Shown piece after piece: positions 1-8,297 of a stretch of DNA of 64,000 nt. The notes beneath the pieces were generated by a model that saw only the letters and a list, made by a program, of their open reading frames with translations, did no database searches and was not told where the DNA came from. Within the stretch, counting starts at the first letter, position 1; each line of letters begins with the position of its first letter. Made by a program: the position numbers and the translations under genes. This DNA comes from Micavibrio sp. UBA6212. GTDB lineage: Bacteria; Pseudomonadota; Alphaproteobacteria; Micavibrionales; Micavibrionaceae. Location: assembly GCA_002421905.1 (NCBI GenBank), contig DISK01000014.1, positions 65,505-129,504 on the forward strand. The letters run 5' to 3'.

Positions 1-1
1 T

Positions 2-583
2 TTCTTGCACATCGAAACCGGAACCACGGCACTGGCTGGCGCGGCGTTGCTGATGTTCCTTGACGGGTTTGGCCACAAACTGACCGAAAAGAACAAAAAA
101 GCTCACGCAGCATTCCATGAAGTCGAATGGGATACGATTTTCTTCTTCCTTGGTTTGTTTATCGTGGTGGCCAGTTTGGAACATACAGGCCTTCTGGCAC
201 TGGCAGCCCAACAAATCACCTCACTGACCGATGGTGACTTTACCAAAACCGGAATGGTTATTCTGTGGGCTTCGACCTTCTTCTCGGCCTTTGTCAACAA
301 CATCCCGTTCGTGGCAACCATGATCCCTGTGATTCAAAGTATGGGGGATACATTCGGCCAAGGCGATGCACTCAACCCACTGTGGTGGAGTCTGGTTCTT
401 GGGGCGTGTCTTGGTGGTAACGGAACCCTGATCGGGGCCTCGGCCAACGTGATGGTGGCCTCCTTTGCCGACCGTGCCGGACATTCGATTTCCTTTATGA
501 AATATATTGCCCTTGGCCTGCCGCTAACATTGCTGACCATTGCCATTGCCAATGTTTACCTGCTACTGGTCTATTTCCTTTAG
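2..583 (+). CDS. ArsB/NhaD-type membrane transporter, C-terminal part (partial)
   Basis: The reading frame is open from the window edge to a TAG, so this is the 3' part of a larger gene; the first possible start (TTG at position 5) is probably internal. About 193 residues remain, with four or more hydrophobic segments. The stretch GNGTLIGASANVMVA and the final segment ending in LLLVYFL resemble the second half of ion transporters of the ArsB/NhaD/SLC13 superfamily, which move sodium, arsenite or dicarboxylates across the inner membrane. The substrate cannot be told from this half. A histidine- and lysine-rich cytosolic loop lies near residues 20-40. The next gene, a potassium channel, starts 18 bases downstream on the same strand. 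Confidence 0.8.
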   Translation, partial: FLHIETGTTALAGAALLMFLDGFGHKLTEKNKKAHAAFHEVEWDTIFFFLGLFIVVASLEHTGLLALAAQQITSLTDGDFTKTGMVILWASTFFSAFVNNIPFVATMIPVIQSMGDTFGQGDALNPLWWSLVLGACLGGNGTLIGASANVMVASFADRAGHSISFMKYIALGLPLTLLTIAIANVYLLLVYFL

Positions 584-601
584 ATTTGATAAACTGCGGG
601 C

Positions 602-1372
602 ATGAACAAGATTCTTGCCACATTGACAGAACTCTATGAAAGCGATACGCCCCGCGCGCATCGCTTTCGTTATGTCCTGCTTTCCCTTGATGTTGTGACC
701 CTGCTGTTTTTGATTGTCTCGACATTTTTCCATGGCAACGACTTCATTGAATTTATTGATATTATTTTTGGACTCTATGTGGCGATAGACTACGGAGCAC
801 GATTTGCAATTTCCCCGAAAAAAGTTTCTTTTACCATTTCTCCCTTGAATATTTTTGATCTGGCCGTCATCTTATCTTTCCTTGCGCCACTGATCGGGGA
901 AAACCTTGCATTCCTGCGCGCTGCCCGTGTTGTCAGACTTCTGCGCTCTTACGTTTTGGTCAAACGCCTGCGCGAAGACTTTACGTTCTTCCAGAAGAAC
1001 GAAGACATTATTCTCAGTATAACCAACCTGATGCTCTTCATCTTCGTCATGACACAACTTGTCTATGTTACGCAGGTCGATACCAACCCCAACATCAAAC
1101 ATTTTGTCGATGCCATGTATTTCACCGTAACGACGCTGACCACCACAGGCTTCGGGGATATAACGCTCAACGGCAGTACAGGAAAAGCGATCTCGATCCT
1201 GATTATGATTTTCGGCGTCTCCTTGTTTATCCGCCTGATCCAGACTGTCTTCCGTCCACAAAAAGTTCGCTTCCCCTGTCCACAATGTGGCTTATACCTG
1301 CACGATCAGGATGCGGTTCACTGCAAGGCCTGCGGTAACATTCTCAACATCCCCGATGAAGGACGCCTCTGA
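602..1372 (+). CDS. Voltage-gated-type potassium channel with C-terminal zinc ribbon
   Basis: A 256-residue inner-membrane protein of the six-helix ion-channel type. Hydrophobic helices cover about residues 25-100. An arginine-rich S4-like helix (RAARVVRLLRSYVLVKRLR, about 106-124) follows. The pore loop carries the potassium selectivity filter TTGFGD (181-186), then a last helix at 195-212. The short cytosolic tail holds two CxxC pairs (C226/C229 and C241/C244), a zinc-ribbon pattern unusual in this family, whose tails more often hold cyclic-nucleotide or RCK domains. The stop overlaps the start region of the next gene with a one-base gap, so the two are probably co-transcribed. Potassium selectivity follows from the filter; voltage gating is inferred from S4. 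Confidence 0.9.
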   Translation: MNKILATLTELYESDTPRAHRFRYVLLSLDVVTLLFLIVSTFFHGNDFIEFIDIIFGLYVAIDYGARFAISPKKVSFTISPLNIFDLAVILSFLAPLIGENLAFLRAARVVRLLRSYVLVKRLREDFTFFQKNEDIILSITNLMLFIFVMTQLVYVTQVDTNPNIKHFVDAMYFTVTTLTTTGFGDITLNGSTGKAISILIMIFGVSLFIRLIQTVFRPQKVRFPCPQCGLYLHDQDAVHCKACGNILNIPDEGRL

Positions 1373-1373
1373 G

Positions 1374-1913
1374 ATGACCGGAAGAATACAGGATAAAATT
1401 TTCACCTCGGCAACCGATCTGGCCCCTGTTCTGGCCGACCTGAAACAACAGGGCAAGGTGATCGTAACCACCAACGGCATTTATGACTTTTTGCACGCAG
1501 GTCATGTTGAATATCTGGAAATGGCGCGCCATCTGGGGGATGCTCTGGTGGTGATTTTGAATACCGATGCCTCGACCAAACGGATCAAGGGCCCTGCCCG
1601 CCCGATCAACGCAGAACAAGACCGTGCCTTTGTCGCCGCTGGATTAGGCTGCGTGGACTATGTGACGTTCTTTGATGAAGACACCCCGACACAGATTCTC
1701 GATATTCTCAAACCGGACCTTCATGCCAAAGGCGGAGATTACGACCCCGATAAAATGCCGGAAACCGCGACCATCCGCAAAAATGGTGGCGATGTCCGGA
1801 TTATTCCGTTGAAAGAAGGTTACTCCAACAGCAAGCAATTCCAGAAAATCAAGGAAGCTGCCGAATATGATGAAAAATTCCAGCGCCCTGATTGGCTCGC
1901 CGGCAGCAAGTAA
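1374..1913 (+). CDS. Cytidylyltransferase-like nucleotidyltransferase, HldE C-terminal domain type (RfaE2-like)
   Basis: A 179-residue protein matching the adenylyltransferase half of HldE, the enzyme that makes ADP-D-glycero-beta-D-manno-heptose for LPS inner core. The nucleotide-binding motif appears as TTNGIYDFLHAGHVEYL with the HxGH-type signature HAGH, followed by the VVILNTDAS strand and KGPARPI. An ADP-heptose synthase normally also has an N-terminal sugar kinase; here only the transferase is encoded, so a separate HldA would be needed elsewhere. The ATG at 1374, with AAGGA about ten bases upstream, was preferred over an in-frame start inside the channel gene. Other single-domain cytidylyltransferases remain possible. 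Confidence 0.8.
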   Translation: MTGRIQDKIFTSATDLAPVLADLKQQGKVIVTTNGIYDFLHAGHVEYLEMARHLGDALVVILNTDASTKRIKGPARPINAEQDRAFVAAGLGCVDYVTFFDEDTPTQILDILKPDLHAKGGDYDPDKMPETATIRKNGGDVRIIPLKEGYSNSKQFQKIKEAAEYDEKFQRPDWLAGSK

Positions 1914-1986
1914 GAAAAGCAAATAAGAATTACTTGCAACTAAAAGCGCCCTCCTGCTATAAATATAAAAAACGAGGGAGGCTGCT

Positions 1987-2202
1987 GTGCATATCTGTAT
2001 CTGCCGTGAGATCAACGAAAAACAACTACAAGATTTTATAGAGAAATATCCTGAATTTTTGAAAAAAAACTGGGAGGAAGTCAGCTCCATCATGACTGAT
2101 GAAGGCTACCAATGTGGCACTTGTGAGGATCATGGGGAAATGTGTCTGGATGAACTGCGCCAAAATCAAAACCAGAATCAAGAAACAAGTCCTCACCCTT
2201 GA
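1987..2202 (+). CDS. Bfd-like [2Fe-2S] protein (bacterioferritin-associated ferredoxin family)
   Basis: A 71-residue protein with the four-cysteine pattern of BFD-like [2Fe-2S] domains: CxC at the N-terminus (HICICREI) and CxxC near residue 45 (YQCGTC). In the family, Bfd helps release iron from bacterioferritin and related domains pass electrons in reductases. The start is GTG, supported by GAGGGAGG about six bases upstream. The C-terminal tail after residue 60 (glutamine- and asparagine-rich, ending SPHP) runs into a dispersed intergenic repeat, so the last residues were probably created by repeat insertion. No ferritin gene is next to it. Confidence 0.75.
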   Translation: MHICICREINEKQLQDFIEKYPEFLKKNWEEVSSIMTDEGYQCGTCEDHGEMCLDELRQNQNQNQETSPHP

Positions 2203-2238
2203 GGGAGAATGAATAAATAAGAAAATAGATCAATAAAC

Positions 2239-2279
2239 AAGTCCTCTCCCTTGAGGGGAGAGGATTTAGGTGAGGGTGA
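2239..2279. repeat. Dispersed palindromic intergenic repeat, inverted partner at 9900-9940
   Basis: About 41 bases around the palindromic core CTCTCCCTTGAGGGGAGAG. The same sequence occurs in opposite orientation at 9900-9940. A degenerate half-copy (AAGTCCTCACCCTTGAGGG) lies just upstream at 2187-2206 and contributes the end of the Bfd-like gene. This is a REP-like extragenic palindrome; no function is evident. Confidence 0.75.
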
Positions 2280-2310
2280 TCTGTATCAAGTCACTTTCAT
2301 CAAAAATCTG

Positions 2311-2637
2311 TCATTGCGTAAAAACCAATCCGGTTTTTGCCTGCAAAGCGTCTAAAGCCCCATGCCCTAACATATCTTCTAAGGGAACCAGAACATCGAC
2401 AATCTGTCCCGTCTCGGGATGGCGTCCAATCATGGTCAGACTTCTACCCGTTGCTGAAATGGCCGCCAATTCACCAAACCTGCGGCGCGCAGCCAACACA
2501 TCCTTGCGATAAGCTTTTTTAACTTCAGGAGCTTCGGAATAAGTCGCGACAATAAAGCCTGCCTCTTGCAACACCTGCAAAGCCCGTGCTGCCGATATGG
2601 TTGATGTCTGCTTTTTGAAATCGTTACCCTTCACCAA
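2311..2637 (-). CDS. Hypothetical protein sharing a C-terminal motif with the neighbouring 185-residue protein
   Basis: Up to 108 residues; no family recognised. The start is non-standard: TTG at 2637 or GTG at 2634, the latter with AGGG five bases upstream. The N-terminal half is basic and helical. The C-terminal third reads GRHPETGQIVDVLVP, then LGHGALDALQAKTG, and matches the C-terminus of the gene at 2854-3411 (GFHVETGRSAEFLVAP, RGTELEALRNQTG) with the same spacing, so the two look like paralogues sharing a small domain. The stop codon and last codons lie on a copy of the dispersed TCATTGCG repeat. No transport signal or membrane segment is seen. Confidence 0.55.
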   Translation of the reverse strand: MVKGNDFKKQTSTISAARALQVLQEAGFIVATYSEAPEVKKAYRKDVLAARRRFGELAAISATGRSLTMIGRHPETGQIVDVLVPLEDMLGHGALDALQAKTGLVFTQ

Positions 2638-2738
2638 AACCCTATGCCCCTTTATAGTTGTTCTGAATAAAAATCGTACAGATCGTCATCGCCTGAATCG
2701 CGCAATAATTATGGAGCGATTCTAAGGCGATCCATGGA

Positions 2739-2771
2739 TTCCCCTAGAATCTGCTATGCAGATTCGGGGAA
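2739..2771. repeat. REP-like palindrome between two hypothetical genes
   Basis: Inverted repeat TTCCCC-TA-GAATCTGC / GCAGATTC-GGGGAA with a three-base loop, flanked by TCCATGGA and ACGACG. The overall shape (GGATTCCC...GGGAACGACG) is that of the extragenic palindromes common in alphaproteobacteria. The 216-base gap 2638-2853 otherwise shows nothing recognisable apart from presumed promoter sequence for the leftward gene. Confidence 0.6.
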
Positions 2772-2853
2772 CGACGCATTAAGAGATAGTCCATCCTAAA
2801 ATGAGAAAGACCATAAAAGAGCATAACAGAATTAATCTAATAGAAAACAGAGA

Positions 2854-3411
2854 TTAATAAAAATTTCTACCTCTGCTTTCGGGCGCTTCTTTTTGACGGG
2901 ACAAAACAGAGTCATCCTTTGGCAAATGAAGCAGATTAATTCCTGTTTGGTTACGTAGCGCTTCCAACTCGGTTCCGCGCATATGTCCGCAAGGAGCAAC
3001 AAGAAACTCCGCAGACCGTCCTGTCTCAACATGGAACCCCGAGAATTTCATCCGGCGGCCACCATGACTGACATCAAGAACGTCCATAGGCTTCATCGCC
3101 TGAACCCGATTATATTCTGCCCTTAAACCTCTGAGGACGTCATCCCCAACATTACTTTTTCCTAATGCGATGCTCAGCTTGGATTGTGCGGCTTTGCGTA
3201 TTTCGGCTAACTTTTGTTGGGCAAGATCATTAAACACTGCACAAGTTTCTTTGGCAGAAGGACGACGGGACGTCCTGACACCAGAGTTTGTTTCTTCTCC
3301 ATCAGTAACACAGGTAAATCCAGCTTTTATAAGCTCCCCAACAACCTCACGCACACTAACGCTTAAAGATTCAACTCCCGGCTTTTTATCAATTCTCTTT
3401 TTATTTCTCAT
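2854..3411 (-). CDS. Hypothetical cytosolic protein, paralogue of the gene at 2311-2637
   Basis: A 185-residue protein with no recognised family. GGGAG lies about nine bases before the ATG. The N-terminus is basic (RNKKRIDKKPG), followed by a predicted helical region, a charged linker, and a long helix (LAQQKLAEIRKAAQSKLSIA). The C-terminal part contains GFHVETGRSAEFLVAP, a histidine-glycine-rich spot and LEALRNQTG, which match the C-terminus of the neighbouring smaller gene. No signal peptide or membrane segment. The shared motif may be a small protein- or ligand-binding domain; that is inference only. Confidence 0.6.
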   Translation of the reverse strand: MRNKKRIDKKPGVESLSVSVREVVGELIKAGFTCVTDGEETNSGVRTSRRPSAKETCAVFNDLAQQKLAEIRKAAQSKLSIALGKSNVGDDVLRGLRAEYNRVQAMKPMDVLDVSHGGRRMKFSGFHVETGRSAEFLVAPCGHMRGTELEALRNQTGINLLHLPKDDSVLSRQKEAPESRGRNFY

Positions 3412-3453
3412 ACTCAGATACTCCCTTTTTTGGTTTTTGTTTTGGTTTCGGTT

Positions 3454-4575
3454 TTAGTTTTGTTTTCGACGCTGACTTTCAGATTTCAACTGACCACACG
3501 CGGCAAGAATATCCCGACCTCTCGGACGGCGGATCGGTGCTTCATATCCAGCACCTTCCAGAATATGCGCAAAACTTTCAATCCGCTTCATCGGGGAACA
3601 TTGAAATCCACTGCCCGCCCAGGCATTAAACGGAATGAGATTAATCTTGCACGGAATGTCATACAAAAGATGAGTCAGTTCTCTCGCTTGTTCATCACTG
3701 TCATTGACCCCATCAAGCATCACATATTCAAACGTGATCCGGCGCATTGGGGAAATCCCCGGATAATTCCGACAGGCCTCCAGCAAATCTTTCAAAGGAT
3801 ATTTATTGTTGATCGGCATAATGCTTGATCTTAATTCGTCATTCGATGCGTGCAAAGAAATCGCAAGGTTGACACCCAACTCTTCCCCACACTGAACAAT
3901 CTGTGGCACAACGCCGGATGTTGACAAGGTTATATGACGCTTGGAAATCCCTAGGCCATCCGCATGCATACAAATCCTCAGGGCCGCCGCCACATTCTCG
4001 TAATTATAAAGCGGTTCACCCATGCCCATCATCACGATATTGGTGAGGTCACGACTTTGCTTTTCGCCGTCTGACGGCCATTCTTTCAAAACATCTTTTG
4101 CATACATAACTTGTTGCAAAATTTCATGTGGCCCCAGATTTCTAACCAAGGGCTGTGTTCCGGTATGACAGAATTTACAGGTCAACGTGCATCCGACTTG
4201 CGACGACACACATAACGTCCCGCGCGTCGGGGTCGGAATAAACACCATCTCGACTTGCTGTCCGTCCGACATGCCAAGCAACCATTTGATGGTGCCATCT
4301 TCCGATTTTTGTTCGGTCATAACTTTGGGACGATCAATCACATATTTTTCAACCAGTATTGCGCGTAAATCTTTTGGTAAGTTTGCCATTTTGTCAAAAG
4401 ACGTCACACCGCGCTGATAAATCCAGTTCCAGATTTGTTTGGCGCGAAAGGCAGGCATGCCCTCTTCAACCATCAAGGCCTGCATCTGGGGCAAGTCCAT
4501 CCCGACCAGCTCGATCCGTCCGGCAGAATCCATGCGCGGAGCTTCAAATTTATCGGCATGGGAAGATACACTCAT
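3454..4575 (-). CDS. rlmN: Dual-specificity 23S rRNA/tRNA adenine C2 methyltransferase RlmN
   Basis: A 373-residue radical-SAM methyltransferase that methylates C2 of A2503 in 23S rRNA and A37 in some tRNAs. The iron-sulfur cluster motif CxxxCxxC is at C129, C133 and C136 (CTLTCKFC). The two mechanistic cysteines fit C122 (seven residues before the cluster, as in E. coli C118) and C360 (RDILAACGQL, as in C355). The SAM-binding glycine motif MMGMGEPL follows. Length matches the family. The short region 3412-3453 downstream is an A-rich low-complexity stretch on the coding strand. Transcribed leftward, divergent from rpoH. Confidence 0.96.
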   Translation of the reverse strand: MSVSSHADKFEAPRMDSAGRIELVGMDLPQMQALMVEEGMPAFRAKQIWNWIYQRGVTSFDKMANLPKDLRAILVEKYVIDRPKVMTEQKSEDGTIKWLLGMSDGQQVEMVFIPTPTRGTLCVSSQVGCTLTCKFCHTGTQPLVRNLGPHEILQQVMYAKDVLKEWPSDGEKQSRDLTNIVMMGMGEPLYNYENVAAALRICMHADGLGISKRHITLSTSGVVPQIVQCGEELGVNLAISLHASNDELRSSIMPINNKYPLKDLLEACRNYPGISPMRRITFEYVMLDGVNDSDEQARELTHLLYDIPCKINLIPFNAWAGSGFQCSPMKRIESFAHILEGAGYEAPIRRPRGRDILAACGQLKSESQRRKQN

Positions 4576-4818
4576 TAAAAAATCCTGCTGTGATGTTTGG
4601 TGACAAATCTGTCGATATATATAAAGGACAGCCCTACATGAGCTTATATATTATGTCAATGATAAAATATTGATTTTTCTTTGTAACTTTTTTGTCGCAC
4701 CGCCGAATACCTATCAGAGACAGAAAATAATAAATTGGTCGATCTAAAAACGGAACCAAAACTGTCCCATATACGTAAGAATATCAAGTTTAAAAGAACG
4801 AAGGAAAAGGGTACTAAA

Positions 4819-5712
4819 ATGGCACATATTGACGATCAAGGAACTCAAAGATCCAATCTGGACTACATCCGATCCTCGATGAAAGAGCCGCTACTGGAAC
4901 GCGAGCACGAGGCAGATTTGGCGCGCAAATGGCGCAATGAAGGCGATGAACGCGCGATGCATGAACTGGTTAAATCCTATACCAGACTGGTGATTGCTGC
5001 GGCCTCCAGATATAAAAATTATGGACTGCCCTTGGGCGACCTGATTCAAGAAGGCAATATCGGCCTGATGCAGGCTGCCAACCGGTTTGAACCGGAACGC
5101 GAGGTTCGCTTTTCGACCTATGCCGCATGGTGGATCAGAGCCTCCATTCAGGACTATATCCTGCGCAACTGGTCGATTGTTCGTACAGGCACAACCGCCG
5201 CACAAAAATCCCTGTTCTTTAATCTGCGCCGCCTGCGGACCAAGATTGATGGAGCGGCGACCGAAAACGGCCTGACCTCCGAAGGACGCGAGAAAATTGC
5301 AAAAATTCTCGGCGTACGGGTCAAGGATGTTGAAAATATGGAAGGCCGGATGAGTGGCGGCGACCAATCGCTGAATGCAACGCTTTCCGAAGACGGCGAC
5401 GATGACTTTCAATCGTTCCTGTCCGACACCCGCCCCAACCCCGAAGACATCGTCATCGGGATCAAGGATGCCGGAACCCGTTCCGCATGGCTTAACTCTG
5501 CACTAAAGACACTTTCTGACCGCGAGCAACGCATTATCCGTGAACGCCACTTGCAATATGACACCGTCACTTTGGAAGATCTGGGTAAAAAACTAGGGGT
5601 CAGCAAAGAACGCGTCCGCCAGTTGGAAGCCCGCGCCATGCAGAAATTGAAACAAAATCTGGAACCACGCATCGGGAAAGATATCAAGGATATGCTCACC
5701 GACGCGGCGTAA
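4819..5712 (+). CDS. rpoH: Heat-shock sigma factor RpoH (sigma-32)
   Basis: A 297-residue sigma-70-family factor. Region 2 reads VKSYTRLVIAAASRYKNYG, then GDLIQEGNIGLMQAANRFEP and FSTYAAWWIRASIQDYI, which melts and reads the -10 element. The RpoH box QKSLFFNLRRLR, diagnostic of heat-shock sigmas, follows at about 130-141. Region 4 near the C-terminus has the helix-turn-helix TLEDLGKKLGVSKERVRQLE. The ATG at 4819 follows a strong AAGGAAAAGG and fits family length; an upstream in-frame start would add 28 residues of non-homologous sequence. It should drive grpE and dnaKJ in this window. Confidence 0.96.
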   Translation: MAHIDDQGTQRSNLDYIRSSMKEPLLEREHEADLARKWRNEGDERAMHELVKSYTRLVIAAASRYKNYGLPLGDLIQEGNIGLMQAANRFEPEREVRFSTYAAWWIRASIQDYILRNWSIVRTGTTAAQKSLFFNLRRLRTKIDGAATENGLTSEGREKIAKILGVRVKDVENMEGRMSGGDQSLNATLSEDGDDDFQSFLSDTRPNPEDIVIGIKDAGTRSAWLNSALKTLSDREQRIIRERHLQYDTVTLEDLGKKLGVSKERVRQLEARAMQKLKQNLEPRIGKDIKDMLTDAA

Positions 5713-5750
5713 TAAGAATAAAGTTTTTTCATCTCCCCTGAAAAAGGACT

Positions 5751-5790
5751 AAACCGGCAGAACTCCCCTTCTCGCCGGTTTTTTCTTTTT
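5751..5790 (+). terminator. Rho-independent terminator after rpoH
   Basis: Stem AAACCGGC / GCCGGTTT with a 15-base loop followed by a T run (TTTTTTCTTTTT), 40 bases after the rpoH stop. The T run reaches the 3' end of the convergent M48 protease gene. Confidence 0.85.
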
Positions 5791-7270
5791 ACCGCACGAC
5801 CTTATATCTCTGTCCGGTTTTCACAACGTCTTTGGCGCCCATCCCGTTCAACACACGGAACCATTCATCCGAATACCCATTACTCTGCATCTGCCGTGAC
5901 AAAGTCCCGACCGTGTCTCCTGCCTTGGCAGTGACCAATTCAATCCGGACGGGTCGAATGGTTTTCTTTTCAGCATCACTCATTTTGCGAAAACTGTATG
6001 TGACGCGCTTTAACTCATCAACACTTTGCTGGGAAAGACTTTTGGGGATGACCATCTGGAACCTGACAAAATCGCGCGGACCCCATTGAATCGCAACCAG
6101 ACGCAACACAACTGGCTGGTTATTGAATGTTCCGTCCACAGCCAAGGTAGCCGCAGGTGACCCATTAACACTGATGGGCTCGGGACGTGCCACGACACCC
6201 TTACCCTCCAACCAGTCGCGCGACAGATAAGTCACAGGATCGGTCATACCCCGACTGGCGGCCATATCCATGATAAACACCGCCCCGTCGCGCCCCTTGG
6301 CGATCACCTGATCCGGCTGGTTAATCAATTTATATCCGGCAGGAACAGTAAACGTAAGACCCAACTCCGGATGATAGAACCCATGATTGCGGACAAATCC
6401 TTGCTTCTCGCTATCGCCATAGGTCATGCCGCGAATTTTCGAAAGATACCGTTCACGATTAATGGCCTTTTCATCCTGCACAGGTTTGACGAGCGGATAG
6501 CTTGCCGCCAAAGACGATGTTGCCGCAACACGGTCTGCGGTGATCGGGTGATCGGAAAAGAAACTGCTCTGCTGCTGCTTACCTTCTATTTTCTGCTCCA
6601 GACGATCCTCCCGATCCAACTGGTTAAGCAATCTTGGCATGGCGAATGTATCATATCCTCCACGGCTCAAATAACGCAGCCCCAAAGCATCGGCCTGACT
6701 TTCCTGATCGCGGGAATAAGAACTCATATAAAGGTTTGTGCCAGTGCTCAACGCCTGAGACACTCCGGGCGTACCGGAAACCGCGCCGATAATCGACACT
6801 CCCAAAGATGCCAGAACACCGGTCGAAAAACGCTCGGCCTGATGGCGGGCAGTGATGTGTCCAACTTCATGAGCCAGAACAGACGCCAGCTCATCCTCGC
6901 TATTGGCCAAGGCCAGAATGCCACGCGTGACATAAATATATCCCCCCGGCAAAGCAAAGGCATTCACTTCCGGACTATCCAGCAACGTAAACCGATAGGT
7001 AATATCCGGACGCTCGGTATCCTTGGCAACGCGCTGACCGATCTCATTCACATAAGCCTGCAAGCCAGGATGATTATAAACCCCGCCAAACTCTTTGATA
7101 ATGTCCTGATGATGCTCTGCACCCAGCGCCTTTTCCTGATCTTCCGACATCAATCCGGTAAATTGCTTCTCTCCTGTGGCGGGATTGAACGTACAAGCCG
7201 CCACTCCAAAAAACAGAGCACAAATGGACAGACCCAACACGAAAGGCTTGCAAAAAAGGTGATAATCCAT
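5789..7270 (-). CDS. M48-family metalloprotease lipoprotein with C-terminal LysM-like domain (BepA/YfgC type)
   Basis: A 493-residue protein. An N-terminal signal with lipobox GVAAC (C26) predicts a lipoprotein. The zinc protease motif HEVGH is at 134-138, with the third ligand glutamate in RDQESQADALG. The final 50 residues (VTAKAGDTVGTLSRQM onward) resemble a LysM domain. In the family, BepA-type proteases clear stalled outer-membrane proteins and work with the BAM and LPS assembly machinery. The ATG at 7270 has GGAG eight bases upstream; a TTG six codons earlier was rejected. It diverges from the thermonuclease-like gene with only 12 bases between the two starts. Confidence 0.92.
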   Translation of the reverse strand: MDYHLFCKPFVLGLSICALFFGVAACTFNPATGEKQFTGLMSEDQEKALGAEHHQDIIKEFGGVYNHPGLQAYVNEIGQRVAKDTERPDITYRFTLLDSPEVNAFALPGGYIYVTRGILALANSEDELASVLAHEVGHITARHQAERFSTGVLASLGVSIIGAVSGTPGVSQALSTGTNLYMSSYSRDQESQADALGLRYLSRGGYDTFAMPRLLNQLDREDRLEQKIEGKQQQSSFFSDHPITADRVAATSSLAASYPLVKPVQDEKAINRERYLSKIRGMTYGDSEKQGFVRNHGFYHPELGLTFTVPAGYKLINQPDQVIAKGRDGAVFIMDMAASRGMTDPVTYLSRDWLEGKGVVARPEPISVNGSPAATLAVDGTFNNQPVVLRLVAIQWGPRDFVRFQMVIPKSLSQQSVDELKRVTYSFRKMSDAEKKTIRPVRIELVTAKAGDTVGTLSRQMQSNGYSDEWFRVLNGMGAKDVVKTGQRYKVVR

Positions 7271-7282
7271 AAATCTGGCTCC

Positions 7283-8296
7283 ATGCAAAAGCTGTTATCA
7301 TTTATTCTGCTGACTATGACCTGTTTCATAGCGGTTATCCTTATACCACAAGCCAACGCCGAACAGGTACAGGAGAATAAAAATATTGCTCCGGTAACAT
7401 CCCGTTTTGACGGATTGGGTAAGACATCAACCCCACTCACCGCCGATACAATTATCGACGGCACACATTTCATCGCAACTGACAAAAATATATACGTTTT
7501 ACCAAATATAAAAACCCCTGAAAATTTTTCAGACCTGCGCCTTCAGGCCAAAACGAGGTTGCACGACCTGCTCGATCAACACCGCTGCACACTCTATCAA
7601 ACCCGCACAGCTGAACTGGGGCGCATGAACCGGATGGGGCACACAATCGCTCAACTCGAATGCGGAAAAGATAAAATCTGGATTTCTGGTCAACTGGTAC
7701 GCGAAGGATTGGCGATGGTCTGGCCATCTCCATCAAATCCGGAAATGGTTCCTGATTTGTTGAAACTGGAGCAACTTGCCAGATCAGAAAAACTCGGTCT
7801 TTGGGCAGATGATAAAATCACGATTCAAAATGCCGAAAGCATCAAAGACCATTTGAACTCCGAACAAATTATCGAAGCCAAAATTGAAAACGCAACGCTC
7901 ACCAAAAATAATCTGTATCTGAATTTTTCTCCCGACTGGAAAACCGATTTCACTATCGGCATATCCCCTGCCCTGCAACGGGACTTTGCCAAACGGCATA
8001 TCGCCTTGCAATCGCTGCGCGGCAAGCTGGTTCGGGTGCGGGGCTGGGTGCGTTTTTATAACGGGCCATTCATTGACCTTGAAACACCCGATCAACTCGA
8101 GGTGCTTGAAAAGCAAGATCAGAATACATCGGCTGGAACATCCATCAACGAACCAAAAAAACCATCCATGCAAACCATCTCCCATCCGGTTGCCCCGACG
8201 GTTGAAAAGCCCTCAATAACAAAAAAGGAAGAACCGAAATCGGAACAGGAAAAACTGGTCAAAGATATTATTCAGAAGATTAAGACCAACGATTAG
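7283..8296 (+). CDS. Secreted thermonuclease-like (SNase-fold) protein, probably catalytically degenerate
   Basis: A 337-residue protein with a signal peptide (MQKLLSFILLTMTCFIAVIL then PQANA). Residues 60-180 have the layout of staphylococcal-nuclease-like domains: VLPNIKTPE (family: L.GIDTPE), LGRMNRMGHTIAQLEC (family: DRYGRxLA), then LVREGLAMVWP and ARSEKLGLWAD. The catalytic arginine of DRYGR is replaced (NRMGH) and the glutamate region is not clear, so nuclease activity is doubtful. The second half has another OB-like segment (LRGKLVRVRGWVRFYNGPFI) and a charged proline- and lysine-rich tail. ATG 7283 was chosen because it begins the signal peptide; an open frame extends 304 codons upstream but is antisense to the protease gene. 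Confidence 0.75.
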   Translation: MQKLLSFILLTMTCFIAVILIPQANAEQVQENKNIAPVTSRFDGLGKTSTPLTADTIIDGTHFIATDKNIYVLPNIKTPENFSDLRLQAKTRLHDLLDQHRCTLYQTRTAELGRMNRMGHTIAQLECGKDKIWISGQLVREGLAMVWPSPSNPEMVPDLLKLEQLARSEKLGLWADDKITIQNAESIKDHLNSEQIIEAKIENATLTKNNLYLNFSPDWKTDFTIGISPALQRDFAKRHIALQSLRGKLVRVRGWVRFYNGPFIDLETPDQLEVLEKQDQNTSAGTSINEPKKPSMQTISHPVAPTVEKPSITKKEEPKSEQEKLVKDIIQKIKTND

Positions 8297-8297
8297 C

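Noticed and set aside
872..1285. 137-residue minus-strand open frame
   Set aside because: Shadow of the potassium channel gene, no ribosome-binding site or domain.
6371..7282. 304-codon N-terminal extension of the thermonuclease-like frame
   Set aside because: It is antisense to the M48 protease gene; the real protein begins with a signal peptide at 7283.
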